6,976 nt of DNA from Thermoplasmata archaeon (GCA_021811925.1 JAKAPY010000089.1:1-6976); one strand, 5' to 3'. Shown: positions 1 through 5,743, numbered from the stretch's first letter. The notes: a model not told the origin generated them from the letters alone. Program-made: numbers and translations.

Positions 1-80
1 CGATCTGCTGGTTATTGGGATGCAGTGCATTGCCCAAAGCGTGTGGATGCACACCAGGATTGAAGATCGCATTGAAGTGG

Positions 81-92
81 TTATATTTAAAG
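81..92 (-). promoter_or_regulatory. TATA-like box, possible promoter for a gene off the left edge
   Basis: Read on the minus strand the box is TTTAAATATAA, a close match to archaeal TATA elements (YTTAWA type). It would place a transcription start near position 60, pointing out of the window. An open minus-strand frame from an ATG at 70-72 reaches the edge, but that ATG is too close to the box to be the start, so no gene is called. The box is AT-rich on both strands, so its direction is uncertain. Confidence 0.3.
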
Positions 93-111
93 CTGAGCCA
101 TATTTCAATTC

Positions 112-127
112 AAAAACGGGCATGCCC
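112..127 (-). terminator. Terminator-like palindrome plus T-run after the wHTH gene
   Basis: On the minus strand, about 27 nt past the stop of the regulator, the palindrome GGGCATGCCC (118-127) is followed directly by GTTTTTG (T-run at 112-116). The stem is only three GC pairs with a CATG loop, so the hairpin is weak. Archaeal RNA polymerase, however, terminates mainly on T-runs. The position right after the gene supports the call. Confidence 0.4.
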
Positions 128-154
128 ATCCTGTGGGTTGCAGCATCCTGCGGT

Positions 155-550
155 TCAGTCCACGTGCAGCGCACCGATAATATTGTGCCTGATGTCGTTT
201 TCGAAGTTATCGGTCAAACTGTCAAGGGATTCCTTCAATTCATCTATGCGCTGCCTTATGTTTCTGCCGATTGACTCCACATCCATGAGTGAATACTCAT
301 GAACATAGCCGCCGCCCCTGAGACTCGTCACATTTCTGTAGCACAGCTCAAGGCTTAGCAGCTTCGACAGGGCTCGATGCACCGTGCTCCTGTCCCTTGA
401 AGTTTCACTCGCCAGCTCGTCAAGGGTGCTCCTTCCCCTCCTCGCCATTATGTAAATCAGCCGCTCCTCGAAATCCTTGATCCCGAAGACGCATCTGAGG
501 AGATCGCTGCAGCTCGCATTCTTCCTGCTCAGGGTAGAAAGCTGGAACAT
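155..550 (-). CDS. Small winged-helix transcriptional regulator (TrmB/MarR-like)
   Basis: A 131-residue protein that looks like a one-domain DNA-binding regulator of the archaeal TrmB/MarR-like winged-helix type. Residues about 24-70 form the tri-helical core; the likely recognition helix is near 54-66 (RDRSTVHRALSKL, the pattern seen in 'RSTVYRAL' regulators). A glycine-rich wing follows (RGGGY, 78-82). Residues about 93-118 are charged and heptad-like (IRQRIDELKESLDSL), probably a dimerising helix. There is no sugar-binding domain as in full-length TrmB, and no metal-binding cluster is evident; Cys14, Cys20 and Cys70 are the only cysteines. The ATG at 548-550 has a GGTGGA element about 6 nt upstream. 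The gene is divergent from the DUF302-thioredoxin-methyltransferase cluster, with an inverted repeat between the two promoters, so it probably controls that cluster and itself. The ligand is unknown. Confidence 0.8.
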   Translation of the reverse strand: MFQLSTLSRKNASCSDLLRCVFGIKDFEERLIYIMARRGRSTLDELASETSRDRSTVHRALSKLLSLELCYRNVTSLRGGGYVHEYSLMDVESIGRNIRQRIDELKESLDSLTDNFENDIRHNIIGALHVD

Positions 551-583
551 TGGACATCCACCAAGTCAGTATAACAGGGGGTT

Positions 584-592
584 GGTTATAAA
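584..592 (-). promoter_or_regulatory. TATA box of the wHTH regulator gene
   Basis: Minus-strand CTTTATAAC, an archaeal TATA-type sequence, ends about 34 nt before the ATG at 550. Transcription would start near 558-562, leaving a leader of roughly 10 nt. The 593-615 inverted repeat abuts it on the upstream side, where TFB recognition (BRE) would lie. Confidence 0.55.
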
Positions 593-615
593 GTATTGCA
601 CGATATTGGCAATAC
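593..615. promoter_or_regulatory. Inverted-repeat operator candidate in the divergent promoter
   Basis: A perfect 7-bp inverted repeat GTATTGC (593-599), 9-nt spacer, GCAATAC (609-615). A second, overlapping palindrome TATTG-G-CAATA lies at 604-614, so TATTG half-sites recur at 594 and 604, one helical turn (10 bp) apart on the same face. The element sits exactly between the minus-strand TATA box of the regulator and the plus-strand TATA box of the DUF302 cluster, touching the upstream side of one and lying close to the other. A dimeric winged-helix protein bound here could block or recruit factors at both promoters. That the neighbouring regulator binds it is inference. Confidence 0.5.
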
Positions 616-616
616 C

Positions 617-631
617 ATAATATTATTATAA
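617..631 (+). promoter_or_regulatory. TATA region of the DUF302-thioredoxin-methyltransferase cluster
   Basis: An AT-only stretch (ATAATATTATTATAA) provides one or two TATA-like registers. The downstream register (TTATTATAA, 623-631) would start RNA near 652 and fits the ATG at 667 with its GAGG element. The upstream register (ATAATATT) would start near 643 and would instead allow a leaderless start at 646. Confidence 0.5.
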
Positions 632-666
632 GATGACCTCCTACAATGGTCTTGAGGCACTGGATT

Positions 667-1080
667 ATGAATTCGGCGTTCCATGAAACATTCCTGGAGA
701 ATCTGGATTTCGAAGAGGCTGTGTCAAAGTTGGTGGAGAGCGTTCGGTCCAGGGGCTTCGGAGTCCTCGGCGACATCAGCATCGACGGTGTGCTGAAGGA
801 GAAGACAGGGAAGCAGATAAGACCGATCAGGGTGATCGAGGTGTGCAAGCCGCCTTTTGCGCTAGCCGCAATTGAGAAGGACAGGGACCTGGCACAGGTT
901 ATGCCGTGCAGAATCACCCTCTTTGCCGAGGGAAGCGGAACGAGGATTTCCCTCTACAGGCCGACAGTTGCAATGAGGCTGGTGGGGAGCAATGTGGAGG
1001 AACTTGCATCCATGGTCGAGAAGGAGCTTGTCCTTGCAATGGAAGGACTCGGTGAAAGCAGCAGGGGATTAACGAGGTGA
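667..1080 (+). CDS. DUF302 family protein
   Basis: A 137-residue protein matching the DUF302 pattern. There is an N-terminal amphipathic helix (FEEAVSKLVESVRSRGFGVLG, starting near residue 15), then a strand-turn region with VLKEKTGKQIRPIRVIEVC. The two cysteines sit in the family positions: Cys60 (EVCKPP) and Cys81 (VMPCRI). The C-terminal helix follows VGSNVEELA. DUF302 proteins have no firmly established biochemical role; they recur beside redox and sulfur genes. The start at 667 is preferred because homology begins there and GAGG lies 9 nt upstream; an in-frame ATG at 646 would add seven residues. It is the first gene of a cluster: its stop codon lies inside the ribosome binding site of the thioredoxin gene 6 nt on. 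No signal peptide or membrane segment is present, so it should be cytosolic. Its partner or substrate is unknown. Confidence 0.8.
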   Translation: MNSAFHETFLENLDFEEAVSKLVESVRSRGFGVLGDISIDGVLKEKTGKQIRPIRVIEVCKPPFALAAIEKDRDLAQVMPCRITLFAEGSGTRISLYRPTVAMRLVGSNVEELASMVEKELVLAMEGLGESSRGLTR

Positions 1081-1081
1081 T
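1074..1081 (+). promoter_or_regulatory. Strong Shine-Dalgarno of the thioredoxin gene
   Basis: GAGGTGAT, 5 nt before the ATG at 1087, is the exact 8-nt complement of ATCACCTC in the 16S rRNA 3' end present at the right edge of this same window. It contains the TGA stop of the DUF302 gene, so translation of the two genes is probably coupled. It is the clearest ribosome binding site in the window. Confidence 0.75.
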
Positions 1082-1086
1082 ACGCA

Positions 1087-1518
1087 ATGGAAGATGATGG
1101 CGAACTTGAAATGATAAGGAGAAGGATGATGGAAGACATTACAACTAGAATGAAGGGCGAGACCGCTCCCGGCACGCAGTCTGTTGCCGGAGCCGCTCCG
1201 ACAAACCTGAGCGACAGGAGCTTTGATGAATTCATAAAGGGCAACCAGGTCGCTTTCGTGGATTTCTGGGCACCCTGGTGCGGGCCATGCAGGATGGTTG
1301 CACCGGTCGTGGAGAAGCTTGCCTCTGAATTGAGAGGGAAGGTCGCCTTCGGCAAGCTGAACGTTGACGACAACCCGGTGAAGTCCGCAGAGTTCAATAT
1401 AATGAGCATACCCACGATGATGATATTCTACGGTGGGAAGCCGGCGGACATGATTGTTGGCGCCGTTCCCCGGGCCGAGATACTCTCGAAACTTGGCAGA
1501 TACATCAAGAACACGTAG
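1087..1518 (+). CDS. trxA: Thioredoxin with N-terminal helical extension
   Basis: A 143-residue cytosolic thioredoxin that reduces protein disulfides through a reversible Cys-Cys pair. The catalytic motif WCGPC is at 64-68 within VDFWAPWCGPC. The buried Asp (Asp59) and the cis-proline loop (SIPT, Pro109) are both present, and a Gly-Gly turn before the last strand is at 116-117. The core is about 105 residues, the normal family length. The first ~38 residues are an addition: an acidic start and an arginine-rich amphipathic helix (ELEMIRRRM), then a Ala/Thr/Gly/Pro linker. Similar extensions occur on other archaeal thioredoxins. The ATG at 1087 is fixed by a strong Shine-Dalgarno. The gene sits between DUF302 and methyltransferase genes in one cluster, which suggests it recycles cysteines on a local partner as well as acting generally. 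The reducing partner (thioredoxin reductase) is not in this window. Confidence 0.92.
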   Translation: MEDDGELEMIRRRMMEDITTRMKGETAPGTQSVAGAAPTNLSDRSFDEFIKGNQVAFVDFWAPWCGPCRMVAPVVEKLASELRGKVAFGKLNVDDNPVKSAEFNIMSIPTMMIFYGGKPADMIVGAVPRAEILSKLGRYIKNT

Positions 1519-1537
1519 GCCTTTGCGTAGCATCTAC

Positions 1538-2110
1538 ATGAGCCAGGAAGAGTTCAGGGCCGGCCGGGGCGACAGGCATCCGCCTGCGCTGCTGATGAAT
1601 AACGCTGTCAGGAGCCTGCTCGACCGCAGAAACAAGTTCGACCGTTTTGTAAAAGAGGGCTATACGGTTGCGGATCTCGGTTGCGGGTCCGGCTATTTTA
1701 CACTGCATCTTGCGGATGTTGTGGGCCCCGGCGGGCTCGTCTATGCGGTGGATACAAACAGCAGGGCGGTAAAGGCGCTGGACGGGTATGCAAGTAAACG
1801 TGGATTGACAAATGTGAGAACATCTACCTCCTCAACTGCCGCACTTGACTTCATACCGAGTTCAACTGTCGATTTCGTGCTTTCGAATCTGACACTCTGC
1901 TGCATGGCAGAACATGATACCGCAGTGGATGAGATGCTTAGAGTCATGAAAAAAGGGGGAAGGGCGTACATAAGCATAACAACCTTTGGCAGGAGGAACG
2001 ATCCCAGGAGCATGAACAAATCCGAATTCGATTCGGTCAAGAGCAGATTCAGGGTTCTTGAGGTTTCTGACAGGCGGACTGTTTCGGCCGCGCTCGTGGA
2101 AAAACTGTAG
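1538..2110 (+). CDS. Class I SAM-dependent methyltransferase, small (UbiE/type-11-like)
   Basis: A 190-residue Rossmann-fold methyltransferase. Motif I, the SAM-binding glycine loop, is VADLGCGSGYFT (44-55). The acidic residue that holds the SAM ribose ends strand 2 (VYAVD, Asp72). The motif II-like strand is VDFVLSN (111-117), followed by a CC pair at 121-122 and the MLRVMKKGGRAYIS turn (133-146) typical of type-11 enzymes. It is shorter than full UbiE proteins and has no evident substrate domain, so a small-molecule or protein substrate cannot be named; arsenite, quinone and amine methylation are all only possibilities. The gene begins 19 nt after the thioredoxin stop and has no good Shine-Dalgarno; an in-frame TTG at 1523 is an alternative start. 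An upstream open stretch back to 1454 overlaps thioredoxin and is unlikely to be translated. It is the third gene of the DUF302-thioredoxin cluster. Confidence 0.8.
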   Translation: MSQEEFRAGRGDRHPPALLMNNAVRSLLDRRNKFDRFVKEGYTVADLGCGSGYFTLHLADVVGPGGLVYAVDTNSRAVKALDGYASKRGLTNVRTSTSSTAALDFIPSSTVDFVLSNLTLCCMAEHDTAVDEMLRVMKKGGRAYISITTFGRRNDPRSMNKSEFDSVKSRFRVLEVSDRRTVSAALVEKL

Positions 2111-2121
2111 GCGAGCGGGAG

Positions 2122-2145
2122 AATTGTCAGTGCGCAATTTCTTTA
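2122..2145 (+). terminator. Weak hairpin and T-rich end after the methyltransferase
   Basis: AATTG (2122-2126) and CAATT (2135-2139) can form a 5-bp stem with an 8-nt loop, followed by a pyrimidine tract TCTTT. It could end the upstream cluster, but it runs into the rpl40e TATA box, and the AT-rich stem is weak. Confidence 0.2.
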
Positions 2146-2150
2146 TATGA
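2142..2150 (+). promoter_or_regulatory. TATA box of rpl40e
   Basis: TTTATATGA lies about 27-35 nt upstream of the rpl40e ATG at 2177. The predicted RNA start near 2171-2173 leaves a leader of only a few bases, so the transcript is essentially leaderless; no Shine-Dalgarno is seen. Confidence 0.6.
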
Positions 2151-2176
2151 ATTCGATTTAGAGTGGATTGAACCAG

Positions 2177-2326
2177 ATGGCTAAGTTCAAGGAAGCGGAA
2201 ATAAGGCTACTGACAAAAATGATCTGCATGAACTGCTCTGCAACCAACTCTATCAGGGCAACAAGATGCAGGAAATGCGGCTACACACACCTGAGGGTCA
2301 AGGCGAAGGAAATTAGGAAAGCCTGA
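2177..2326 (+). CDS. rpl40e: Large-subunit ribosomal protein eL40 (L40e)
   Basis: A 49-residue protein matching archaeal L40e over its whole length. It starts MAKFKEAEIRLL and carries the zinc ribbon Cys17-x2-Cys20 (CMNC) and Cys31-x2-Cys34 (CRKC). A basic tail follows (LRVKAKEIRKA). In archaea it is a stand-alone protein, whereas eukaryotes make it as a ubiquitin fusion; no ubiquitin-like part is present here. It binds the 50S subunit near the GTPase-associated region. It has its own TATA box and is effectively leaderless. The RFC gene converges on it with a 44-nt gap. The family match is strong despite the short length. Confidence 0.93.
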   Translation: MAKFKEAEIRLLTKMICMNCSATNSIRATRCRKCGYTHLRVKAKEIRKA

Positions 2327-2340
2327 ATGTTCCTGCTCCC

Positions 2341-2360
2341 CCCTTGCGTTGGCTGAAGGG
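2341..2360. terminator. Possible hairpin between convergent rpl40e and rfcS
   Basis: CCCTT (2341-2345) and AAGGG (2356-2360) form a 5-bp stem enclosing a smaller GC pairing. It lies in the 44-nt gap where the two transcripts meet. Neither strand has a long T-run beside it, so termination here is only a suggestion. Confidence 0.22.
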
Positions 2361-2370
2361 CGCGTCCGTT

Positions 2371-3390
2371 TCAGGACAGCGTCTTCTGTTTGGAAGATTT
2401 TGATTTTTCTCTCTCCCTCTTGCCTATGAGCCCTATCTGGGCAAGCAGGGATTCGAGTTGAATTCTGTCGTTTGCGCCCTGCACTATCCTGAATTCCGCC
2501 TCTCCGACCCTCGTCACAGCATCGAGCAGCGCCTCGTCGGAAAGTCCTATGTCGAACACCTTTCTGTGAATATGCGATATCAGGTCAGTGGAACTGAGGC
2601 CCTTTTCGAAGAGCATCTCATCGAGTGCGCTTCTCGCCTTGAGGAAATAACCTCCCATCGCATTGCTGAGCATCTCGGCCACCTCCTCCGGGTCGGCCGA
2701 AGAAGTTGCCTGGTACACGGTATTCTGGTCTATGTCCTTGCTGAGGAAAGCGCTCGCCTGGAGCGTGTTCGTAGCCTTCCTCAGGTCACCCCGGCAGTGC
2801 CTCACTATGTAATAGAGTGCGTCCTTTGTGATATTCAGCCCCTCGCTCCCGGCGATGCGCAGTATGTACTTTTCGATATCAGCCTCCTGCAGGGGCGAGA
2901 ACTGGAAAACGGCGCATCTCGACTGTATCGGGTCTATTAGCTTCCCTGGGAAATTGGCGGCGAAAATGAATCTGCATGTCTTAGAATACATCTCCATTGT
3001 CCGTCTCAGCGCAGATTGAGCATCGGAGGTGAGTGAATCACTTTCGTCAAGGAATATTATCTTGAATGTAGCCCCGCCGAAGGGGGCTGTCCTTGCGAAT
3101 GTCTTGATCTTGCCGTGGTGCGCTGCATCGCCCTTGACAATCGCAATCCCCCTCTCGTCGGACGCATTCAATTCCATGAAATTCTCGCGCCAGTAATCTC
3201 CAAAAAGTTCCCTTGCGAGAACAATGCTGCATGTCGTCTTTCCAGTCCCTGCTGGACCTGCAAAAAGGAGATGCGGAAGGTTCCTTCCTTCAACATACGA
3301 CCGAAGCCTGGACACTATCGAATCCCGTCCAACGATATCGTCGAACTTCTTCGGTCTGTACTTTTCGACCCACAATTCAGTTTCGTCCAT
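2371..3390 (-). CDS. rfcS: Replication factor C small subunit
   Basis: A 339-residue AAA+ ATPase of the clamp loader that opens PCNA and places it on primer-template DNA. Visible in order: the RFC start LWVEKYRPKKFDDIVG; Walker A GPAGTGKTT (45-53); NASDERGI (75-82); Walker B IIFLDESD (111-118, with Ser where most family members have Ala); sensor 1 near Asn146; the SRC arginine-finger motif IQSRC (155-159); and sensor 2 in GDLRKATNTLQ (201-211). The C-terminal collar domain follows. The length is near the archaeal norm. Two oddities are a six-residue insert, DAAHHG, at 88-93 after DERGI, and a Lys/Ser tail ending KQKTLS. The ATG at 3390 is chosen over an in-frame GTG at 3402 because the family starts just before WVEKYRP and because the TATA-like box would start RNA near 3394. 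The large subunit is not in the window. Confidence 0.95.
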   Translation of the reverse strand: MDETELWVEKYRPKKFDDIVGRDSIVSRLRSYVEGRNLPHLLFAGPAGTGKTTCSIVLARELFGDYWRENFMELNASDERGIAIVKGDAAHHGKIKTFARTAPFGGATFKIIFLDESDSLTSDAQSALRRTMEMYSKTCRFIFAANFPGKLIDPIQSRCAVFQFSPLQEADIEKYILRIAGSEGLNITKDALYYIVRHCRGDLRKATNTLQASAFLSKDIDQNTVYQATSSADPEEVAEMLSNAMGGYFLKARSALDEMLFEKGLSSTDLISHIHRKVFDIGLSDEALLDAVTRVGEAEFRIVQGANDRIQLESLLAQIGLIGKREREKSKSSKQKTLS

Positions 3391-3415
3391 GCACTCGCAC
3401 ACTTGATTGTCATCC

Positions 3416-3425
3416 GTTTATTAGC
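3416..3425 (-). promoter_or_regulatory. TATA-like box of rfcS
   Basis: Minus-strand GCTAATAAAC lies about 26-35 nt before the ATG at 3390, predicting a leader of a few bases. It is a moderate match. On the plus strand the same bases read GTTTATTAGC, so use in the other direction cannot be excluded. Confidence 0.4.
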
Positions 3426-3480
3426 ATTTGCGTCCAGCTGAGCGGAACGGGGCATGCATTCTGTTTCCAAAACGGCAATG

Positions 3481-3490
3481 TCTTTAATGT
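3481..3490 (+). promoter_or_regulatory. TATA-like box of the tRNA thiolase gene
   Basis: TCTTTAATGT lies about 21-30 nt before the GTG at 3511, correct spacing for a leaderless transcript that begins at or just before that GTG. If it is the promoter, the upstream ATGs at 3454, 3478 and 3487 are not transcribed. Confidence 0.4.
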
Positions 3491-3510
3491 CACCCGTGTT
3501 AACAACAGGC

Positions 3511-4434
3511 GTGAAATGCAGCTCCTGCGACACACAGGCCATATACCTGGCGAGATACAACGGGCAGCATTACTGCGTATCCCATTTCTGCGAATTCGTT
3601 GAGAACAGGGTTAAGAAAGAGATCAGGGAACAGCGGATTTTCGACAGGGGAAGAAGGATAGCGGTAGCCGTTTCTGGCGGAAAGGACAGCATGACCACGC
3701 TGCATCTTCTCAGACTCCTTTCCTCGGCAAGAAGGGGGACGGAGATAATAGCCATTACCGTTGACGAGGGGATAAGCGGATACAGGGACGAATCAATGAA
3801 ACTTGTTGGAGACTACTGCGAAAGTAACGGAATACAGTGGCACACAAGATCATATGCAGATTTCGCTGGCTTCACCATGGATGCTCTTGCTGCGGCGGAG
3901 CGAGAAAGGACGACCTGTGCATACTGCGGCGTATTCAGGCGAACGCTGATCAATGCGCTTGCCAAGGAGACAAGTTCAGATGCCCTTGCAACAGGTTTGA
4001 ATCTGGACGACACGGCACAGTCAATCCTTATGAATCTTTCAAGGGGGGATTCCGACAGGCTCGCGATGATGGGACCCCATGAAGCAAGCGTCGAGGGACT
4101 GGTGCCCCGGGTACAGCCTCTGAGACAGCTGCCTGAAAACGAGGTGATGCTTTATGCCGAAATCAAGAACATACCATACCTCAGGTCAAGCTGCCCTTAT
4201 TCGGAGGAGGCCTCGCGAAACCTGTTCAGGGAGATTGTGCTCAGGATCGAGGATGAAATGCCCGGCTCAAGATATGCAATGCTTAGGACGATTTCCAAGA
4301 TGCACAAGACTCGCACCGGCGGAAGCGCCAGGCGTTGCTCGGAGTGCGGCGATACAACCTCATCCGAGGTGTGCCGCGCATGCGCCCTGAGGCTGGAGGC
4401 TTCACGCCTGACGGGAACGGCCCAGTCATCTTAG
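3511..4434 (+). CDS. ncsA: tRNA 2-thiolation protein, NcsA/TtuA family
   Basis: A 307-residue PP-loop ATPase that adenylates a uridine in tRNA and replaces its oxygen with sulfur. The substrate is either wobble U34 (NcsA, homologue of Ncs6/CTU1) or U54 (TtuA); sequence alone does not decide. An N-terminal zinc finger has Cys3, Cys6, Cys22 and His25. The PP-loop SGGKDS is at 55-60. GLNLDDTAQ is at 162-170. Cys136 and Cys139 (CAYC) with Cys228 (SSCPYS) match the three cysteines that hold the [4Fe-4S] cluster in TtuA. A C-terminal zinc finger has Cys276, Cys279, Cys288 and Cys291. In archaea sulfur is usually delivered by a ubiquitin-like SAMP protein, not seen here. The GTG start is chosen because it puts the first zinc-finger cysteine at residue 3, as in the family, and fits the TATA box; an ATG at 3454 would add 19 residues without family support. 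The 3' end overlaps glyA by 9 bp. Confidence 0.88.
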   Translation: MKCSSCDTQAIYLARYNGQHYCVSHFCEFVENRVKKEIREQRIFDRGRRIAVAVSGGKDSMTTLHLLRLLSSARRGTEIIAITVDEGISGYRDESMKLVGDYCESNGIQWHTRSYADFAGFTMDALAAAERERTTCAYCGVFRRTLINALAKETSSDALATGLNLDDTAQSILMNLSRGDSDRLAMMGPHEASVEGLVPRVQPLRQLPENEVMLYAEIKNIPYLRSSCPYSEEASRNLFREIVLRIEDEMPGSRYAMLRTISKMHKTRTGGSARRCSECGDTTSSEVCRACALRLEASRLTGTAQSS

Positions 4435-5715
4435 GAAATGCTCGAACTTGTAAGCAGGATAATTCTCCCCGTAGCAGTACTTCAGCTTTCTGAAGCGCCT
4501 CTTGAATCTTATGACATCAGCCCTTACACTGCCTATGTTTTCTTTCCTGATGAGCAGCCTTTCGAAGAATGATGCTATATCGGACATCTCACCCTCCTTC
4601 ATTCCAAGGTGTGTCACCTCCTGCGTTCCAAGCCTGAGCCCGCTTGGATGGACCGAACTCTCATCGCCCGGCAGCATATTCTTGTTGACCACAATATTCG
4701 CCTTCTCGAGCGCTTCGGCGCATGAGCTGCCACCTCCCAGATTCTGCACATTGACAGCAAGCGTATGCGACTCGGTGAACCCGTAGTCGGCTGCAAGAAC
4801 ACCGAAACCTCTGTCATACAGCGACTGGGCGAGAGCCTTTGAATTCTTCACGATTTGGGATGCATACCTCCTACCGAATTTCTGCATCTCATCAAGCGCT
4901 ATGCAGAGAGCGGCCATCTCATGCAGGTGATGACTGCTTGTAACACCCGGAAAGACACCGCGCTTCAGCGCCTTCTCCATTTCCTCGTCCCTCGGGTTTG
5001 CAAGAATTATGCCATGGTTGGGCCCCGGGAATGTCTTGTGCGTGCTTGCAGTCATCACATGGGCACCCTCGCTCAAGGGGGCCTGGAACTTCTTGCCTGC
5101 TATCAGGCCAAGCACATGGGCACCGTCATACCAGACAGTGGTTCCTGTTTCGATGAATGCTTCACTCAGTTCCTTCAGGGGAGCGGGAAAAAGGAAGAGT
5201 GACATTCCGAAGAGCGACACTTTCGGCTTCTTCTCCCTGATCATCTTTATTGCGCCGTCAATGTCAATGTTCATTCTTTCTGTGTCAAACGGGTAGTTAA
5301 TCGTGTTGACTCCCCTCATGCCTACCGCGCCGAACTTAGCGGTGGAGATGTGAGCTCCGTCTGCAAGGGCGGGTGTTGCTATTGTGTCGCCCGGATTCGT
5401 CAGTCCAAACAGCACGGCCATGTTCGCAACAGTTCCGGAAATTGGCCTCAGATCGGCAAAACTGCAGCCAAAAAGCCTGCGTGCAAGCTCCATGCCCCTT
5501 GTTTCCACTTCGTCGACAAACCTGTTTCCCTGATAGTACCTGTGGCCCACCCACCCCTCTGCGTACCTGCCATTGAAGTCCGAATTGAGCATCTCCCTCT
5601 GGAGGGGGCTTATCACGTTCTCGGACGCGATCAGAGGGATTGACTCTTCAAAGTACCTGTTGTGTGCCATGACTTTTTCACGAACAAAGTTCGCATTTCT
5701 GGAAAGGTTGGGCAT
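4426..5715 (-). CDS. glyA: Serine hydroxymethyltransferase, archaeal type
   Basis: A 429-residue PLP enzyme (numbered from the ATG at 5715) that interconverts serine and glycine and moves the one-carbon unit to a folate or methanopterin carrier. Motifs in order: IPLIASENV near the start (24-34); YAEGWVGHRYYQG (51-63); SGTVAN (93-98), the phosphate-binding turn; ADGAHIS (118-124); WYDGAHVLG (195-203), with Asp197 for the PLP nitrogen and His200; the PLP lysine Lys227 in STHKTFPGP; and GLRLGT, whose Arg binds the substrate carboxylate. The divergences (WVGH for YPGK, STHKTFPGP for STHKTLRGP) mark the archaeal branch. An in-frame ATG at 5739 is possible, but the best TATA box (5744-5752) lies too close to it, and 5715 fits the expected RNA start. 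The carrier cannot be told from sequence. Transcription is divergent from the KaiC-like gene; the tail overlaps ncsA. Confidence 0.92.
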   Translation of the reverse strand: MPNLSRNANFVREKVMAHNRYFEESIPLIASENVISPLQREMLNSDFNGRYAEGWVGHRYYQGNRFVDEVETRGMELARRLFGCSFADLRPISGTVANMAVLFGLTNPGDTIATPALADGAHISTAKFGAVGMRGVNTINYPFDTERMNIDIDGAIKMIREKKPKVSLFGMSLFLFPAPLKELSEAFIETGTTVWYDGAHVLGLIAGKKFQAPLSEGAHVMTASTHKTFPGPNHGIILANPRDEEMEKALKRGVFPGVTSSHHLHEMAALCIALDEMQKFGRRYASQIVKNSKALAQSLYDRGFGVLAADYGFTESHTLAVNVQNLGGGSSCAEALEKANIVVNKNMLPGDESSVHPSGLRLGTQEVTHLGMKEGEMSDIASFFERLLIRKENIGSVRADVIRFKRRFRKLKYCYGENYPAYKFEHFLR

Positions 5716-5743
5716 TGCAATCGCATGGCTATCTCGCATTGCC

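Larger units (their letters stand above)
1..154. other. Left-edge region without an assignable gene
   Basis: No convincing gene is visible here. Frame 1 on the plus strand is open from the edge to a TGA at 61-63 (20 codons), so it could be the last residues of a gene entering from the left, but I do not recognise the peptide. Frame 2 is open to 274 but runs antisense through the regulator gene and is probably a shadow. The stretch also holds a T-run and small palindrome suited to ending the regulator transcript, and an AT-rich TATA-like box at 81-92. Which neighbour lies to the left cannot be decided. Confidence 0.4.

Noticed and set aside
2..274. Plus-strand open frame from the left edge (about 90 codons)
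   Set aside because: Its second half lies antisense to the winged-helix gene, and I recognise no domain. The minus-strand regulator explains 155-550 much better.
646..666. Upstream ATG for the DUF302 protein
   Set aside because: Family similarity begins after 667, GAGG is positioned for 667, and the better TATA register starts RNA after 646. Not fully excluded.
420..917. Minus-strand open frame of 165 codons across the divergent promoter and the DUF302 gene
   Set aside because: It overlaps two well-supported genes in other frames and crosses both TATA boxes; its composition is not protein-like.
1454..1537. Longer methyltransferase reading frame beginning inside thioredoxin
   Set aside because: The added residues are rich in Arg and Pro, are out-of-frame thioredoxin sequence, and have no ribosome binding site.
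2458..2940. Plus-strand open frame of 160 codons inside rfcS
   Set aside because: Antisense shadow of a highly conserved clamp-loader gene; no recognisable domain.
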